Positions 8,418-14,902 of a stretch of DNA of 22,625 nt are shown piece after piece. The stretch covers positions 1 through 22,625 of the forward strand of contig CAYGGG010000008.1 in NCBI GenBank assembly GCA_964349455.1, read 5' to 3'. Positions within the stretch are counted from its first letter, which is position 1; each line of letters begins with the position of its first letter. The DNA comes from CSSED10-109M sp964349455. Its GTDB lineage: Bacteria > Bacillota_I > Bacilli_A > RF39 > UBA660. The translations under genes were made by a program, and so were the position numbers. The notes beneath the pieces were generated by a model. It made no database searches. It saw nothing but the letters and a program-made list of their open reading frames with translations, and had not been told where the DNA came from.

Positions 8418-9701
8418 CTATTTTAAAGCCTTTAATAATTCTTCTTTTTTCATTAAAGAATAACCTTTTATTTCTTTGGCTTTAGCCTTTTCTTTTAATT
8501 TTGCTAAAGTTAAAGTTGAAAGATCTTCTTTTTTTGGTTTCTCAACTTTTTTTGGTGTTTCTTTTTTTACTGGTTTAACAACTGCTGTTTTTGGTTTTGT
8601 TTCCTTTGCAGTTGCTGTTTTTGGTTTTGTTTCCTTTACAGTTGCTGTTTTTGGTTTTGTTTCTTTTTTTATAACGGTTGATTTTTTCGTTTTTACTTCT
8701 TCAACAACTGGTTTTTCTACTTTTACTTCATCAATAACTGGTTTTTTTACTTTTACTTCTTCAACAACTGGGATGACCATTTTTTCTTCTTTAGATTCTT
8801 CATTAACAAACTTTTCACGAACTAATCTTTTTGCATCTTGATTAAAATGCCTTGGGCTTTCATGCCTTGGTTTGTCATTTCTTGGCTTATCGTATCTTGG
8901 TTTACGATCTTCATCAAATTCTCTTAATTCTTTTCTTTTTACTGTTTCAACAGCTTTCTTCATAATCTCTTCAGCATTATTTTCAATTGATTCATCAACT
9001 TGACCAAACTCAATCATTTGGCCACCAGTTACTGAATTAATCGCATTAGCCATTATCGCTGTAATTAACTTAACAGCTCTGATTGCATCATCATTCCCTG
9101 GGATTATATAATCAACTAAATCTGGATCACAATTAGTATCAACAATTCCAATAATTGGTATTTTTAATTTTCTTGCCTCTTTAACCGCAATTAATTCACT
9201 TGTTGGATCAACCACAAATAAAACACTTGGCAGTTTTTGCATTTCACGAATACCTTCTAAAACTTTAATTAGTTTTTGATACTCTTTTCGAAGTCCAATC
9301 ACTTCTTTTTTAGGTAACACTTCAAATGTTCCATCTTTTTCCATTTTTTCAAGATCCTCTAATCTTCTAATTTGCTTACGAATTGTTTTTAAATTAGTTA
9401 AAGTTCCCCCTAACCACCTCTCACAAACAAAATATGAATTAGAACGAGTTGCTTCATCTCTTATTGCTTGACTAGCTTGTTTTCTAGTCCCTACAAATAA
9501 GACCTTCCCGCCTTCTTCAGTCATTTTTGCAACTAACGCATAGGCTTCTTCAATTCTTTCTGCTGTTTGTTGCAAATCAATTATATAAATTCCATCTCTG
9601 GCAGTATGAATATACTCTTTCATTTTTGGGTTCCATCTTTTCGTTTGATGTCCAAAATGAACCCCCGATTCTAATAAAAAATTCATTGACACAACGGTCA
9701 T
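8418..9701 (-). CDS. rpsB: 30S ribosomal protein S2 with a long C-terminal extension
   Basis: Residues 1 to about 227 are a normal S2: SMNFLLESGVHFGHQTKRWN, VLFVGTRKQAS, RWLGGTLTN, VVDPTSELIAVKEA and CDPDLVDYIIPGNDDA are all conserved. Common bacterial S2 proteins stop at about 230-260 residues; this one has 427. The extra 200 residues contain an acidic helix, an Arg/Asp/Pro-rich stretch (about 262-290), three copies of a V-x-EVKxKKP repeat (312-340), three copies of an ETKPKTAxxK repeat (347-376), a Lys/Pro linker, and a C-terminal Rho_N/SAP-like helical module (about 395-427, TLAKLKEKAKAKEIKGYS then KKEELLKAL). The extension is in frame and ends 8 bases before tsf, so it is part of the gene. 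An AGGAGG site lies upstream of the ATG. Confidence 0.97.
   Translation of the reverse strand: MTVVSMNFLLESGVHFGHQTKRWNPKMKEYIHTARDGIYIIDLQQTAERIEEAYALVAKMTEEGGKVLFVGTRKQASQAIRDEATRSNSYFVCERWLGGTLTNLKTIRKQIRRLEDLEKMEKDGTFEVLPKKEVIGLRKEYQKLIKVLEGIREMQKLPSVLFVVDPTSELIAVKEARKLKIPIIGIVDTNCDPDLVDYIIPGNDDAIRAVKLITAIMANAINSVTGGQMIEFGQVDESIENNAEEIMKKAVETVKRKELREFDEDRKPRYDKPRNDKPRHESPRHFNQDAKRLVREKFVNEESKEEKMVIPVVEEVKVKKPVIDEVKVEKPVVEEVKTKKSTVIKKETKPKTATVKETKPKTATAKETKPKTAVVKPVKKETPKKVEKPKKEDLSTLTLAKLKEKAKAKEIKGYSLMKKEELLKALK
8581..8670 (-). repeat. Three tandem 30-bp repeats inside rpsB
   Basis: Copies at 8581-8610, 8611-8640 and 8641-8670 share the core gctgtttttggttttgtttc and differ at only a few bases at the junctions and in the last copy. 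They encode the ETKPKTAxxK decapeptide repeats of the S2 tail, so each copy keeps the frame. They probably arose by recent tandem duplication or slippage. Confidence 0.9.
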
Positions 9702-9803
9702 AATATCTCCTCCTTTTGTTTTTTCCGCCGATGCTTCATCTTTAAAAAACCACTCAAATGAGCACTAGGCCTTTTAAATCGACATCGTGTGTTTTTTGAA
9801 GCC
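9702..9803 (-). promoter_or_regulatory. Structured rpsB leader RNA (candidate S2 autoregulatory element)
   Basis: About 100 nt separate the predicted transcript start from the rpsB ATG. Inside, AAAAGGCC (9775-9768) can pair with GGTTTTTT (9751-9744) around a CTC/GAG tip, giving a terminator-like hairpin ending in a U run. CGAUGU (9787-9782) pairs with GCAUCG (9734-9729) to close it. GCUUC at the 5' end (9802-9798) can pair instead with GAAGC (9737-9733), which overlaps that closing helix. Mutually exclusive helices before a ribosomal protein operon suggest feedback by S2, known in other bacteria. I do not recognise a described family here. Confidence 0.5.
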
Positions 9804-9809
9804 ATTAAT

Positions 9810-9838
9810 AGTTTATCACATAAACATTTTGGTTGCAA
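9810..9838 (-). promoter_or_regulatory. Promoter of rpsB-tsf
   Basis: Minus strand: -35 TTGCAA (9838-9833), 17-base spacer, -10 TAAACT (9815-9810) with a TG extension (TGA before the hexamer). Each hexamer matches the consensus at four of six positions. The predicted start is near 9803. Confidence 0.6.
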
Positions 9839-9839
9839 T

Positions 9840-9863
9840 AAAAAAAGGAACATTTTGTTCCTT
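9840..9863 (-). terminator. Terminator of the ABC exporter-lipoprotein operon
   Basis: AAGGAACA/TGTTCCTT form an 8-bp stem (9845-9852 with 9856-9863) with a 3-base loop, followed on the minus strand by seven Ts. Two bases of the TAA stop codon of the lipoprotein gene (9864-9862) lie in the stem. Confidence 0.8.
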
Positions 9864-10650
9864 ATATAAATTTAATTGTAATAAAAGTATAATTTTCAAT
9901 TTTAGTGGCACCAACATACATTCTTTTTAAAGAATCATCTCGTTCTAAAATAATATTAAAAGAACCATAGCCATCATCAAAATCATAACTTTCAAAAACT
10001 TTCCAGCCCAAGTTTAGCACTTCATCATATAACCAACTACGAACATCTTCAACATCAGTAGAAGTATAAATACCAACACTATAGATCGATGGTTGTTCGG
10101 TTGGGGCACCCATGATTGTTTCATTCTTTTGTTCAAAAAACTGTAAATGTCCTCCAGCAATTGGTGCATTAGCGCCACTCATTAAACTTCTTTGTTCAGT
10201 TGTTAAATCAACCAATTCTTCCGTAATTTTATTATAAAGACTTACCTCTTCCTCTACTTCTTCTTCAATTTGATCCGGTTTAGGCAATCCTTTTTCAACT
10301 TGCCAAGTTCCTTCATCATCATTACTCTTCCAAGTCCCCTTAGCAGTAACTTTATCTCCTTCAAACTCGATTACACCCTCATATTCAATTTGATCATCAT
10401 CAGTTTTGAACAAACCATTTAAATTGTATTTTTTATCAATTTCAACTTTACTTGTACCAAGTTCGGAAACAACATTGCGTTTTTCGTCTAATTCAAAAAC
10501 AAACTCTAATTCTAAATCAGTTTTTTCGCTTATATACGTTGCATAATAAGTTCCTTTTAAATTTTTTTGTTCAAATTCCTTGTCACTCAAAACATTGCTA
10601 AAACAACCGGTCATTACAAATAACAAACATAAAATAATTAATTTTTTCAT
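9862..10650 (-). CDS. Putative lipoprotein of unknown function
   Basis: A 262-residue protein with a lipoprotein signal peptide: positive start, hydrophobic core, and lipobox MTGC at residues 13-16, so the mature N-terminus would be a lipid-modified cysteine. Residues about 30-120 alternate charged and hydrophobic residues in a pattern typical of beta-strands and may form a small barrel or sandwich. An acidic linker (EEEVEEEV) follows, then a second region (about 140-262) of mixed structure containing WLYDEVLNLGW. I do not recognise either part. It is the last gene of the operon with the ABC exporter and the beta-helix lipoprotein. The AGGAGG ribosome binding site overlaps the upstream stop codon, so the two lipoproteins should be made together. 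Confidence 0.8.
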   Translation of the reverse strand: MKKLIILCLLFVMTGCFSNVLSDKEFEQKNLKGTYYATYISEKTDLELEFVFELDEKRNVVSELGTSKVEIDKKYNLNGLFKTDDDQIEYEGVIEFEGDKVTAKGTWKSNDDEGTWQVEKGLPKPDQIEEEVEEEVSLYNKITEELVDLTTEQRSLMSGANAPIAGGHLQFFEQKNETIMGAPTEQPSIYSVGIYTSTDVEDVRSWLYDEVLNLGWKVFESYDFDDGYGSFNIILERDDSLKRMYVGATKIENYTFITIKFI

Positions 10651-10658
10651 TTTTCCTC

Positions 10659-11471
10659 CTAATTCACATCATCTGGCGTATTGCCATTAAAACTATTATT
10701 ATCTAACTCTGGACTTGAATCTTCACTGATACTGATTGCACCACCACCATAAACCGCCTTATTTTTAATAAAGTAATTGTTTTTTACCACTGGATTAGAC
10801 ATGCCGATTAATAATCCGCCCCCAAATGTTCCGGCTTTATTATTTTCAAATGAATTACTATCAATCGTTACAAGCCCTTGTGATGATACATGAATGCCAC
10901 CACCACTCATTAGTGATTCATTATCAATAAACTCATTATTACTAATTTCTGAATTTGACAAATGAACATAAATGCCACCACCATAAGTAGCTTGATTGCT
11001 AACAAAAATATTACCCATGATTGTTGGTGATGTCGTTGCTGTCAATGATCCAATTATCAATCCACCACCATGCGAATAATCACCACCTGTAATAGTAAAC
11101 CCCGCCAATACTGCTTCGCTTGTTTCGCCTTTATCAATTCTGACAACAGGTCCACTACCGGTCCCTTTGATAATATGATTTTCAGCAACTAATTCACCGG
11201 CAAATCCGCCATATAATTTTATGTTTTTGCCCATAAAATCAATATCTTCATTATAAGTACCCTCAGCTACCCAAATTTCATCACCTTCTTCAGCACTTTC
11301 AATTGCCGCTTGAATTGTTTGATAATCTTCGGGAACATTTATCATTTTCCCTTCTTTTTTTTCTTCTTCAATGGGTGGTTTTGTTTCCTCTTGTTGCTTT
11401 TCTTCAACCTTTTCACCAAAACATCCGGTCAATACTAAACTAAACAATAATAAATAGAATCCTTTTCTCAT
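10659..11471 (-). CDS. Lipoprotein with right-handed beta-helix repeats
   Basis: A 270-residue protein. Residues 1-17 form a lipoprotein signal peptide with lipobox LTGC. A Glu/Lys/Pro-rich tether (about 18-42) would lift the rest off the membrane. From INVPEDYQTIQAAIESA (about 44) the protein is a right-handed parallel beta-helix of the DUF1565/pectate-lyase-like type, with regular turns such as NIKLYGGFAG and NSFENN and a recurrent GGG motif (YGGGIYV, SGGGIHV, FGGGLLI, YGGGAIS). These resemble the GGA(I,L,V)/FxxN repeats of chlamydial Pmp proteins. No catalytic site is visible, so adhesion or glycan binding is a guess. Its ATG overlaps the exporter stop codon (ATGA), so the two are translationally coupled. 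Confidence 0.87.
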   Translation of the reverse strand: MRKGFYLLLFSLVLTGCFGEKVEEKQQEETKPPIEEEKKEGKMINVPEDYQTIQAAIESAEEGDEIWVAEGTYNEDIDFMGKNIKLYGGFAGELVAENHIIKGTGSGPVVRIDKGETSEAVLAGFTITGGDYSHGGGLIIGSLTATTSPTIMGNIFVSNQATYGGGIYVHLSNSEISNNEFIDNESLMSGGGIHVSSQGLVTIDSNSFENNKAGTFGGGLLIGMSNPVVKNNYFIKNKAVYGGGAISISEDSSPELDNNSFNGNTPDDVN

Positions 11472-13237
11472 ATTTCCTCCTTTTTTGATTCTTCTTCCGA
11501 TATTAATTCAGTTTGATATAAATTATAGTAAATCGGACTTGTTTTTAATAAATGATTGTGACTGCCCTCACCAACTATTTCACCATCATCAACCAAAAAA
11601 ATTCGATCACAGTTTTTAATTGTTGAAAGGCGATGTGCAATTATTATAATCGTATTTTTATCCTTCAAATTAAATATGGCTTCTTGGATATGTGCCTGGG
11701 TGATGTTGTCTAGGGCGCTTGTTGCTTCATCAAATAAAATGATTTCTGACTTTTTAATTAACGCTCTTGCAATCGCTAATCGCTGCCTTTGGCCTCCCGA
11801 TAATGTCAAGCCGCCTTCTCCAACTAGTGTATCATATTTTTCAGGAAGAGTCATTATAAAATCATGAATATGTGCTAGTTTACACACTCTTATCATTTCT
11901 TTTTCGCTTAAATTTGATTTAACGATTTTTAAATTTTCGCGAATTGTAAAATTAAAAATATATGGATTTTGTGAAATAACAGCAATGTTTTGTCTTAAAG
12001 CATTACGGTCTAATTGGTTTATATTTATATCATCTAATAATATTTCCCCCGATTGAATATTATATAATTTTGAAATCAAACTGAAAATGGTACTTTTGCC
12101 ACTACCACTCTTTCCAACAAAACCAATTATTTCATTTTCTTTAATTTTAAAATTTAAATTCTTAATTATATAATTATCATCACTATAAGCAAATGACACG
12201 TTTTTAAATTGGATATTTCCTTTTAGCTGCTTAACCCGCCGTTTACCAAATGTTTCCTTTTTATAATTATCACTATCAATTATTTCAAAAACCCGACCAG
12301 CCGACAAATTAAAATCTTCAAATGTTTCTAATAAACTAGTAATTGTTGATAATAAACTATAAACCCGCCCCTGATACATTACCAAAACAACAAACCCAGC
12401 AATTGTAAGCATTTCATTTTCAATTAGAAAAACTCCTAAAATAACAAACGAAAAGGTAAATAGCGCTCTAATTGAATCTTTTAAAAAATTGTATTTTCGA
12501 CTAACATTTGACATTTCATAACGTTTATAATTTAATTGTCTTAATATTGTAAAAACGGATGAAATAAAATTATCATAAATGTTTAGTAATTTGATATCTT
12601 TAAGTCCACGAATCAGTTCCGCTATCAAACCCGTGCTTTTTTCATTTATTTCACGATATAGTCTATCTTGCTCATAAAACTTCTCAATTCTCTTTTTTTC
12701 AATAAAATATAAAATAGTCATTGTGATTATGAAAAAAACAAACATTTTATCACTAACAATGTATATTGCAATTAATATTCCAATGTTTCCCAATAATTCA
12801 GTCATATAAAAAGCAACATCATCAAATACTCTCGTAACATCAGCAGAATCCCTATTTAGACGAGTAATAAAAACACCTGAAGAGTGTTTATCAATTACCT
12901 CTGATTCTAGCTTTACTGTTTCATTTGCGATTGCATGTTGCAAATCTAATTTTGTTTCCCGGAAAAAGACTTGGACTAATTTTTGATTAAAAAAACTTAT
13001 CGCCCCACGAAATATTTCAACACCAAACACAATTGCCGAAAATATTATTAATAATTTGAAATTTCCGCCTGTTAAATTAATGAGTACTTGGGCGGTTATA
13101 ATTGGAATAACAACACTTATACCACTTAAAAAAGCCGAAAAAATAATATAATAAATTAAATTTTTCTTATATTTTTTAGCATACTGCCATGTCTTTTTTA
13201 AATTAATAATTGTTTCTTTTTTAATAACTGATTTCAT
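11468..13237 (-). CDS. ABC exporter half-transporter (MsbA/LmrA type)
   Basis: A 589-residue protein with a six-helix transmembrane domain (about 25-320) fused to one ATPase domain, the normal layout of a type IV ABC exporter that works as a dimer. In the ATPase: Walker A GKSGSGKST (375-383), Q-loop ISQNP (Q423), signature LSGGQRQR (479-486), Walker B IILFDEATSALD (499-510; catalytic Glu504) and switch His535 in IAHRLST. All catalytic residues are intact, so a homodimer would have two active sites. Only one half is present here; a heterodimer partner elsewhere is possible. It leads an operon with two lipoproteins. The substrate is unknown; lipids, peptides or drugs are all compatible. Confidence 0.95.
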   Translation of the reverse strand: MKSVIKKETIINLKKTWQYAKKYKKNLIYYIIFSAFLSGISVVIPIITAQVLINLTGGNFKLLIIFSAIVFGVEIFRGAISFFNQKLVQVFFRETKLDLQHAIANETVKLESEVIDKHSSGVFITRLNRDSADVTRVFDDVAFYMTELLGNIGILIAIYIVSDKMFVFFIITMTILYFIEKKRIEKFYEQDRLYREINEKSTGLIAELIRGLKDIKLLNIYDNFISSVFTILRQLNYKRYEMSNVSRKYNFLKDSIRALFTFSFVILGVFLIENEMLTIAGFVVLVMYQGRVYSLLSTITSLLETFEDFNLSAGRVFEIIDSDNYKKETFGKRRVKQLKGNIQFKNVSFAYSDDNYIIKNLNFKIKENEIIGFVGKSGSGKSTIFSLISKLYNIQSGEILLDDININQLDRNALRQNIAVISQNPYIFNFTIRENLKIVKSNLSEKEMIRVCKLAHIHDFIMTLPEKYDTLVGEGGLTLSGGQRQRLAIARALIKKSEIILFDEATSALDNITQAHIQEAIFNLKDKNTIIIIAHRLSTIKNCDRIFLVDDGEIVGEGSHNHLLKTSPIYYNLYQTELISEEESKKEEI

Positions 13238-13252
13238 ATCTACCTCAAGGTA

Positions 13253-13258
13253 ATTATA
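13253..13258 (-). promoter_or_regulatory. -10 element of the ABC exporter operon
   Basis: TATAAT on the minus strand lies between the terminator of the preceding gene and the exporter start. Its -35 region would fall inside the terminator hairpin and is poor. The predicted start, near 13246, makes the ribosome binding site GAGGTAG virtually the 5' end of the transcript, with a leader of about 9 nt. Confidence 0.5.
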
Positions 13259-13262
13259 GCAT

Positions 13263-13286
13263 AAAAAAAACTAGTAAACTAGTTTT
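13263..13286 (-). terminator. Terminator of the 13299-13874 gene
   Basis: AAAACTAGT and ACTAGTTTT (13267-13275 and 13278-13286) form a 9-bp inverted repeat with a very short loop, followed on the minus strand by a run of eight Ts that overlaps the end of the stem. It starts 12 bases after the TAA stop. Confidence 0.85.
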
Positions 13287-13298
13287 ATATCATATATT

Positions 13299-13874
13299 TT
13301 ACATGTTTTTTGCTTTTTGATAATTATCAACAACCATTTTTTCTGCTTGTTCAGCAAGTAAATTAACTCGATTAAGAATTCCATCTGTAGTTATTATTCC
13401 TTCGTAAACCTGTCCAGCTTGGCTGACATACTGTCTTGTATCTGAATTATAATCATAAGTTTTTGAACCAAAACCAAATCTAGATGTTTTTACTAAGGAT
13501 GCTTCAACAATTTTATCTTCTTCAACGATTCCTTGTTTATTATAAAAAATGATTCTCATATCTTCTTGGGTTTGTTCTTGATTTTTCATTCTTATAATTG
13601 TTCTTAATCTTTTATAATCATCATTTCTATCTTCGATTGCTCGATATAAAAATTCTGCCTTAAGCTCCATTTTTTCATCTTTACGAGTATCAACGATTGT
13701 TAATTCTGCTGGTTTCCAAAGGTCGGGGACTTCATCAAACGTATCCCTAATCTTATGAGTTGCATGATCTCCTAAATTTACCAATTTAACAGTATTAGTG
13801 CAATTCCAATCAGCACTATAATCAATTGCTTCTGACAAAATAATTTGTGTTTCGTTTTCAAATATAATTTTCAT
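13299..13874 (-). CDS. Hypothetical soluble protein
   Basis: A 191-residue protein without signal peptide or membrane helix. Residues about 1-125 read as beta-rich with charged strands (TIVDTRKDEKMELKAEF, DMRIIFYNKQG). A Gly/Tyr/Ser-rich stretch (FGFGSKTYDYNSD, about 135-147) follows, and the last 35 residues are helical (RVNLLAEQAEKMVVD). I recognise no family. An upstream ATG at 13886 would add Met-Glu-Gly-Lys, but the GGAGGG ribosome binding site (13879-13884) lies downstream of that ATG and 4 bases before the ATG at 13874, which decides the start. The gene has its own consensus promoter and terminator, so it is a single-gene unit. The promoter resembles that of its upstream neighbour. Confidence 0.8.
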   Translation of the reverse strand: MKIIFENETQIILSEAIDYSADWNCTNTVKLVNLGDHATHKIRDTFDEVPDLWKPAELTIVDTRKDEKMELKAEFLYRAIEDRNDDYKRLRTIIRMKNQEQTQEDMRIIFYNKQGIVEEDKIVEASLVKTSRFGFGSKTYDYNSDTRQYVSQAGQVYEGIITTDGILNRVNLLAEQAEKMVVDNYQKAKNM

Positions 13875-13894
13875 TTTTCCCTCCATTACTCATT

Positions 13895-13923
13895 ATTATA
13901 TACTTTTCTAAATAAAAAATCAA
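13895..13923 (-). promoter_or_regulatory. Promoter of the 13299-13874 gene
   Basis: -35 TTGATT (13923-13918), 17-base spacer, -10 TATAAT (13900-13895). The leader is about 14 nt. Hexamers and spacing are identical to those of the promoter at 14679-14707. The rest of this gap (13924-14036) shows no further structure I can support. Confidence 0.8.
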
Positions 13924-14036
13924 TCTAATTCTTATTTCATATAGTGACGAAAATATTATCATAAAAAACTGATTTATTTTATAATGCTAAGTAAAAGTGG
14001 TAATGGGATTTTCATTATAATTGATAAAACAATCTC

Positions 14037-14654
14037 TTATCTTTTAATCCCGCCAACGGTATTATCCTGAGTATTTAAAGTTTGTTCTTTTGTATACCTA
14101 TAAGCATCATTTAGTTCCCTTTGGGCATCCTCTAAATCAATTTTTAATTGTTCAATTGAAGGAACTTTTCCGTCTTCTGTTCTAGCATATTTGCTTTCAA
14201 ACGCTTGTTGATAAATCCAAGTATTTCTTTCTTTCCCCCACAACAATTTTGATTCAAGATTACTTGCTACCCGTAATAATGACATTTGTCTTTCCTCAGT
14301 TATCAAATTATTTTCTGCCAATACACATCTAAGCTCTGCTCTATTTAAAGCATCTTGCACTGATAATTGTTGATGATTAGCACTTAATTTCTCTAGTTTT
14401 TTTATTTTAAATGTTGCATATACTCTTTCGATTAGGGCGATATTTCGATTGTTTAAAACACTTGCTAAATCTTTTTCACTACTAGTTGCAGAATTTTGCA
14501 AATTTGTTTGATATTCTTTAGTATATTGATCTAACAATTGCATTTTTCCCTTTTCAAAATCCCACATATTTGCTGTAAAAACTTGAATAATAAAATTTAT
14601 ATCAACCCCCACGTGCAATATGCTATCATATTCTTCGCTACTTTTTAAAATCAT
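14037..14654 (-). CDS. Hypothetical helical protein
   Basis: A 205-residue protein, almost entirely alpha-helical by composition, with heptad-like stretches around residues 75-135 (RVYATFKIKKLEKLSANHQ, AELRCVLAENNLITEERQ) and 165-195 (IEQLKIDLEDAQRELNDAYR), suggesting coiled-coil or helical-bundle packing. There is no signal peptide or membrane helix, so it is probably cytoplasmic. I recognise no family. The ATG at 14654 has a strong GGGAGGT ribosome binding site 7 bases upstream, and a consensus promoter precedes it. No convincing hairpin follows the stop. Its partner gene downstream has a near-copy of the promoter, so the two unknown proteins may be co-expressed. Confidence 0.78.
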   Translation of the reverse strand: MILKSSEEYDSILHVGVDINFIIQVFTANMWDFEKGKMQLLDQYTKEYQTNLQNSATSSEKDLASVLNNRNIALIERVYATFKIKKLEKLSANHQQLSVQDALNRAELRCVLAENNLITEERQMSLLRVASNLESKLLWGKERNTWIYQQAFESKYARTEDGKVPSIEQLKIDLEDAQRELNDAYRYTKEQTLNTQDNTVGGIKR

Positions 14655-14678
14655 ATACGATACCTCCCTATAACTTCT

Positions 14679-14707
14679 ATTATACCCTTTTTTTAAAAAT
14701 AAATCAA
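14679..14707 (-). promoter_or_regulatory. Promoter of the 14037-14654 gene
   Basis: -35 TTGATT (14707-14702), 17-base spacer, -10 TATAAT (14684-14679). The predicted leader is about 18 nt. Confidence 0.8.
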
Positions 14708-14751
14708 AATTATTAAACTATTTTGCATTTTAAAAAAACAAGATTTTTTAT

Positions 14752-14774
14752 AAAAAAAACTAGATTACTAGTTT
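14752..14774 (-). terminator. Terminator after tRNA-Gly
   Basis: AAACTAG/CTAGTTT form a 7-bp stem (14757-14763 with 14768-14774) with a 4-base loop and a run of eight Ts. The sequence is nearly the same as the terminator at 13263-13286. No terminator separates the prepilin genes from the tRNA, so it may serve both. Confidence 0.8.
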
Positions 14775-14782
14775 AAATTTAT

Positions 14783-14856
14783 TGGAGCGGATGATGAGAA
14801 TCGAACTCACGCAGTCAGCTTGGAAGGCTGAGGTTCTACCACTAAACTACATCCGC
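14783..14856 (-). tRNA. tRNA-Gly (anticodon TCC)
   Basis: A 74-base cloverleaf on the minus strand. Acceptor GCGGATG pairs with CATCCGC; the D arm contains AGTTTAGTGGTAGA; the anticodon stem is TCAGC/GCTGA with loop CTTCCAA, placing TCC in the anticodon; the T arm contains the GTTCGATTC loop. The discriminator base is T and the 3' CCA is encoded. The UCC anticodon reads GGA and GGG, and in small AT-rich genomes often most glycine codons. Confidence 0.97.
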
Positions 14857-14874
14857 AAAATAATTACATACTTA

Positions 14875-14902
14875 ATTATACATAATTATTATTTTTTGTC
14901 AA
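14875..14902 (-). promoter_or_regulatory. Promoter of tRNA-Gly, overlapping the prepilin stop codon
   Basis: A perfect -35 TTGACA (14902-14897), 16-base spacer and perfect -10 TATAAT (14880-14875), about 12 bases from the predicted start to the mature tRNA. The TGA stop codon of the prepilin-lectin gene (14901-14899) lies inside the -35 hexamer. Confidence 0.85.

Noticed and set aside
8581..8670. CRISPR-like array (three regular 30-bp units)
   Set aside because: The units are directly tandem without spacers, in frame, and encode a peptide repeat of S2.
8476..8841. Plus-strand open frame of 121 residues across the rpsB tail
   Set aside because: It is the antisense of the Lys/Glu/Pro repeats of S2; Phe/Val/Thr-rich low-complexity translation, no ribosome binding site, and the opposite strand is clearly coding.
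13924..14036. Terminator or small RNA between the two unknown genes
   Set aside because: Only weak, long-looped A/T pairings are possible; none has a compact stem with a T run.
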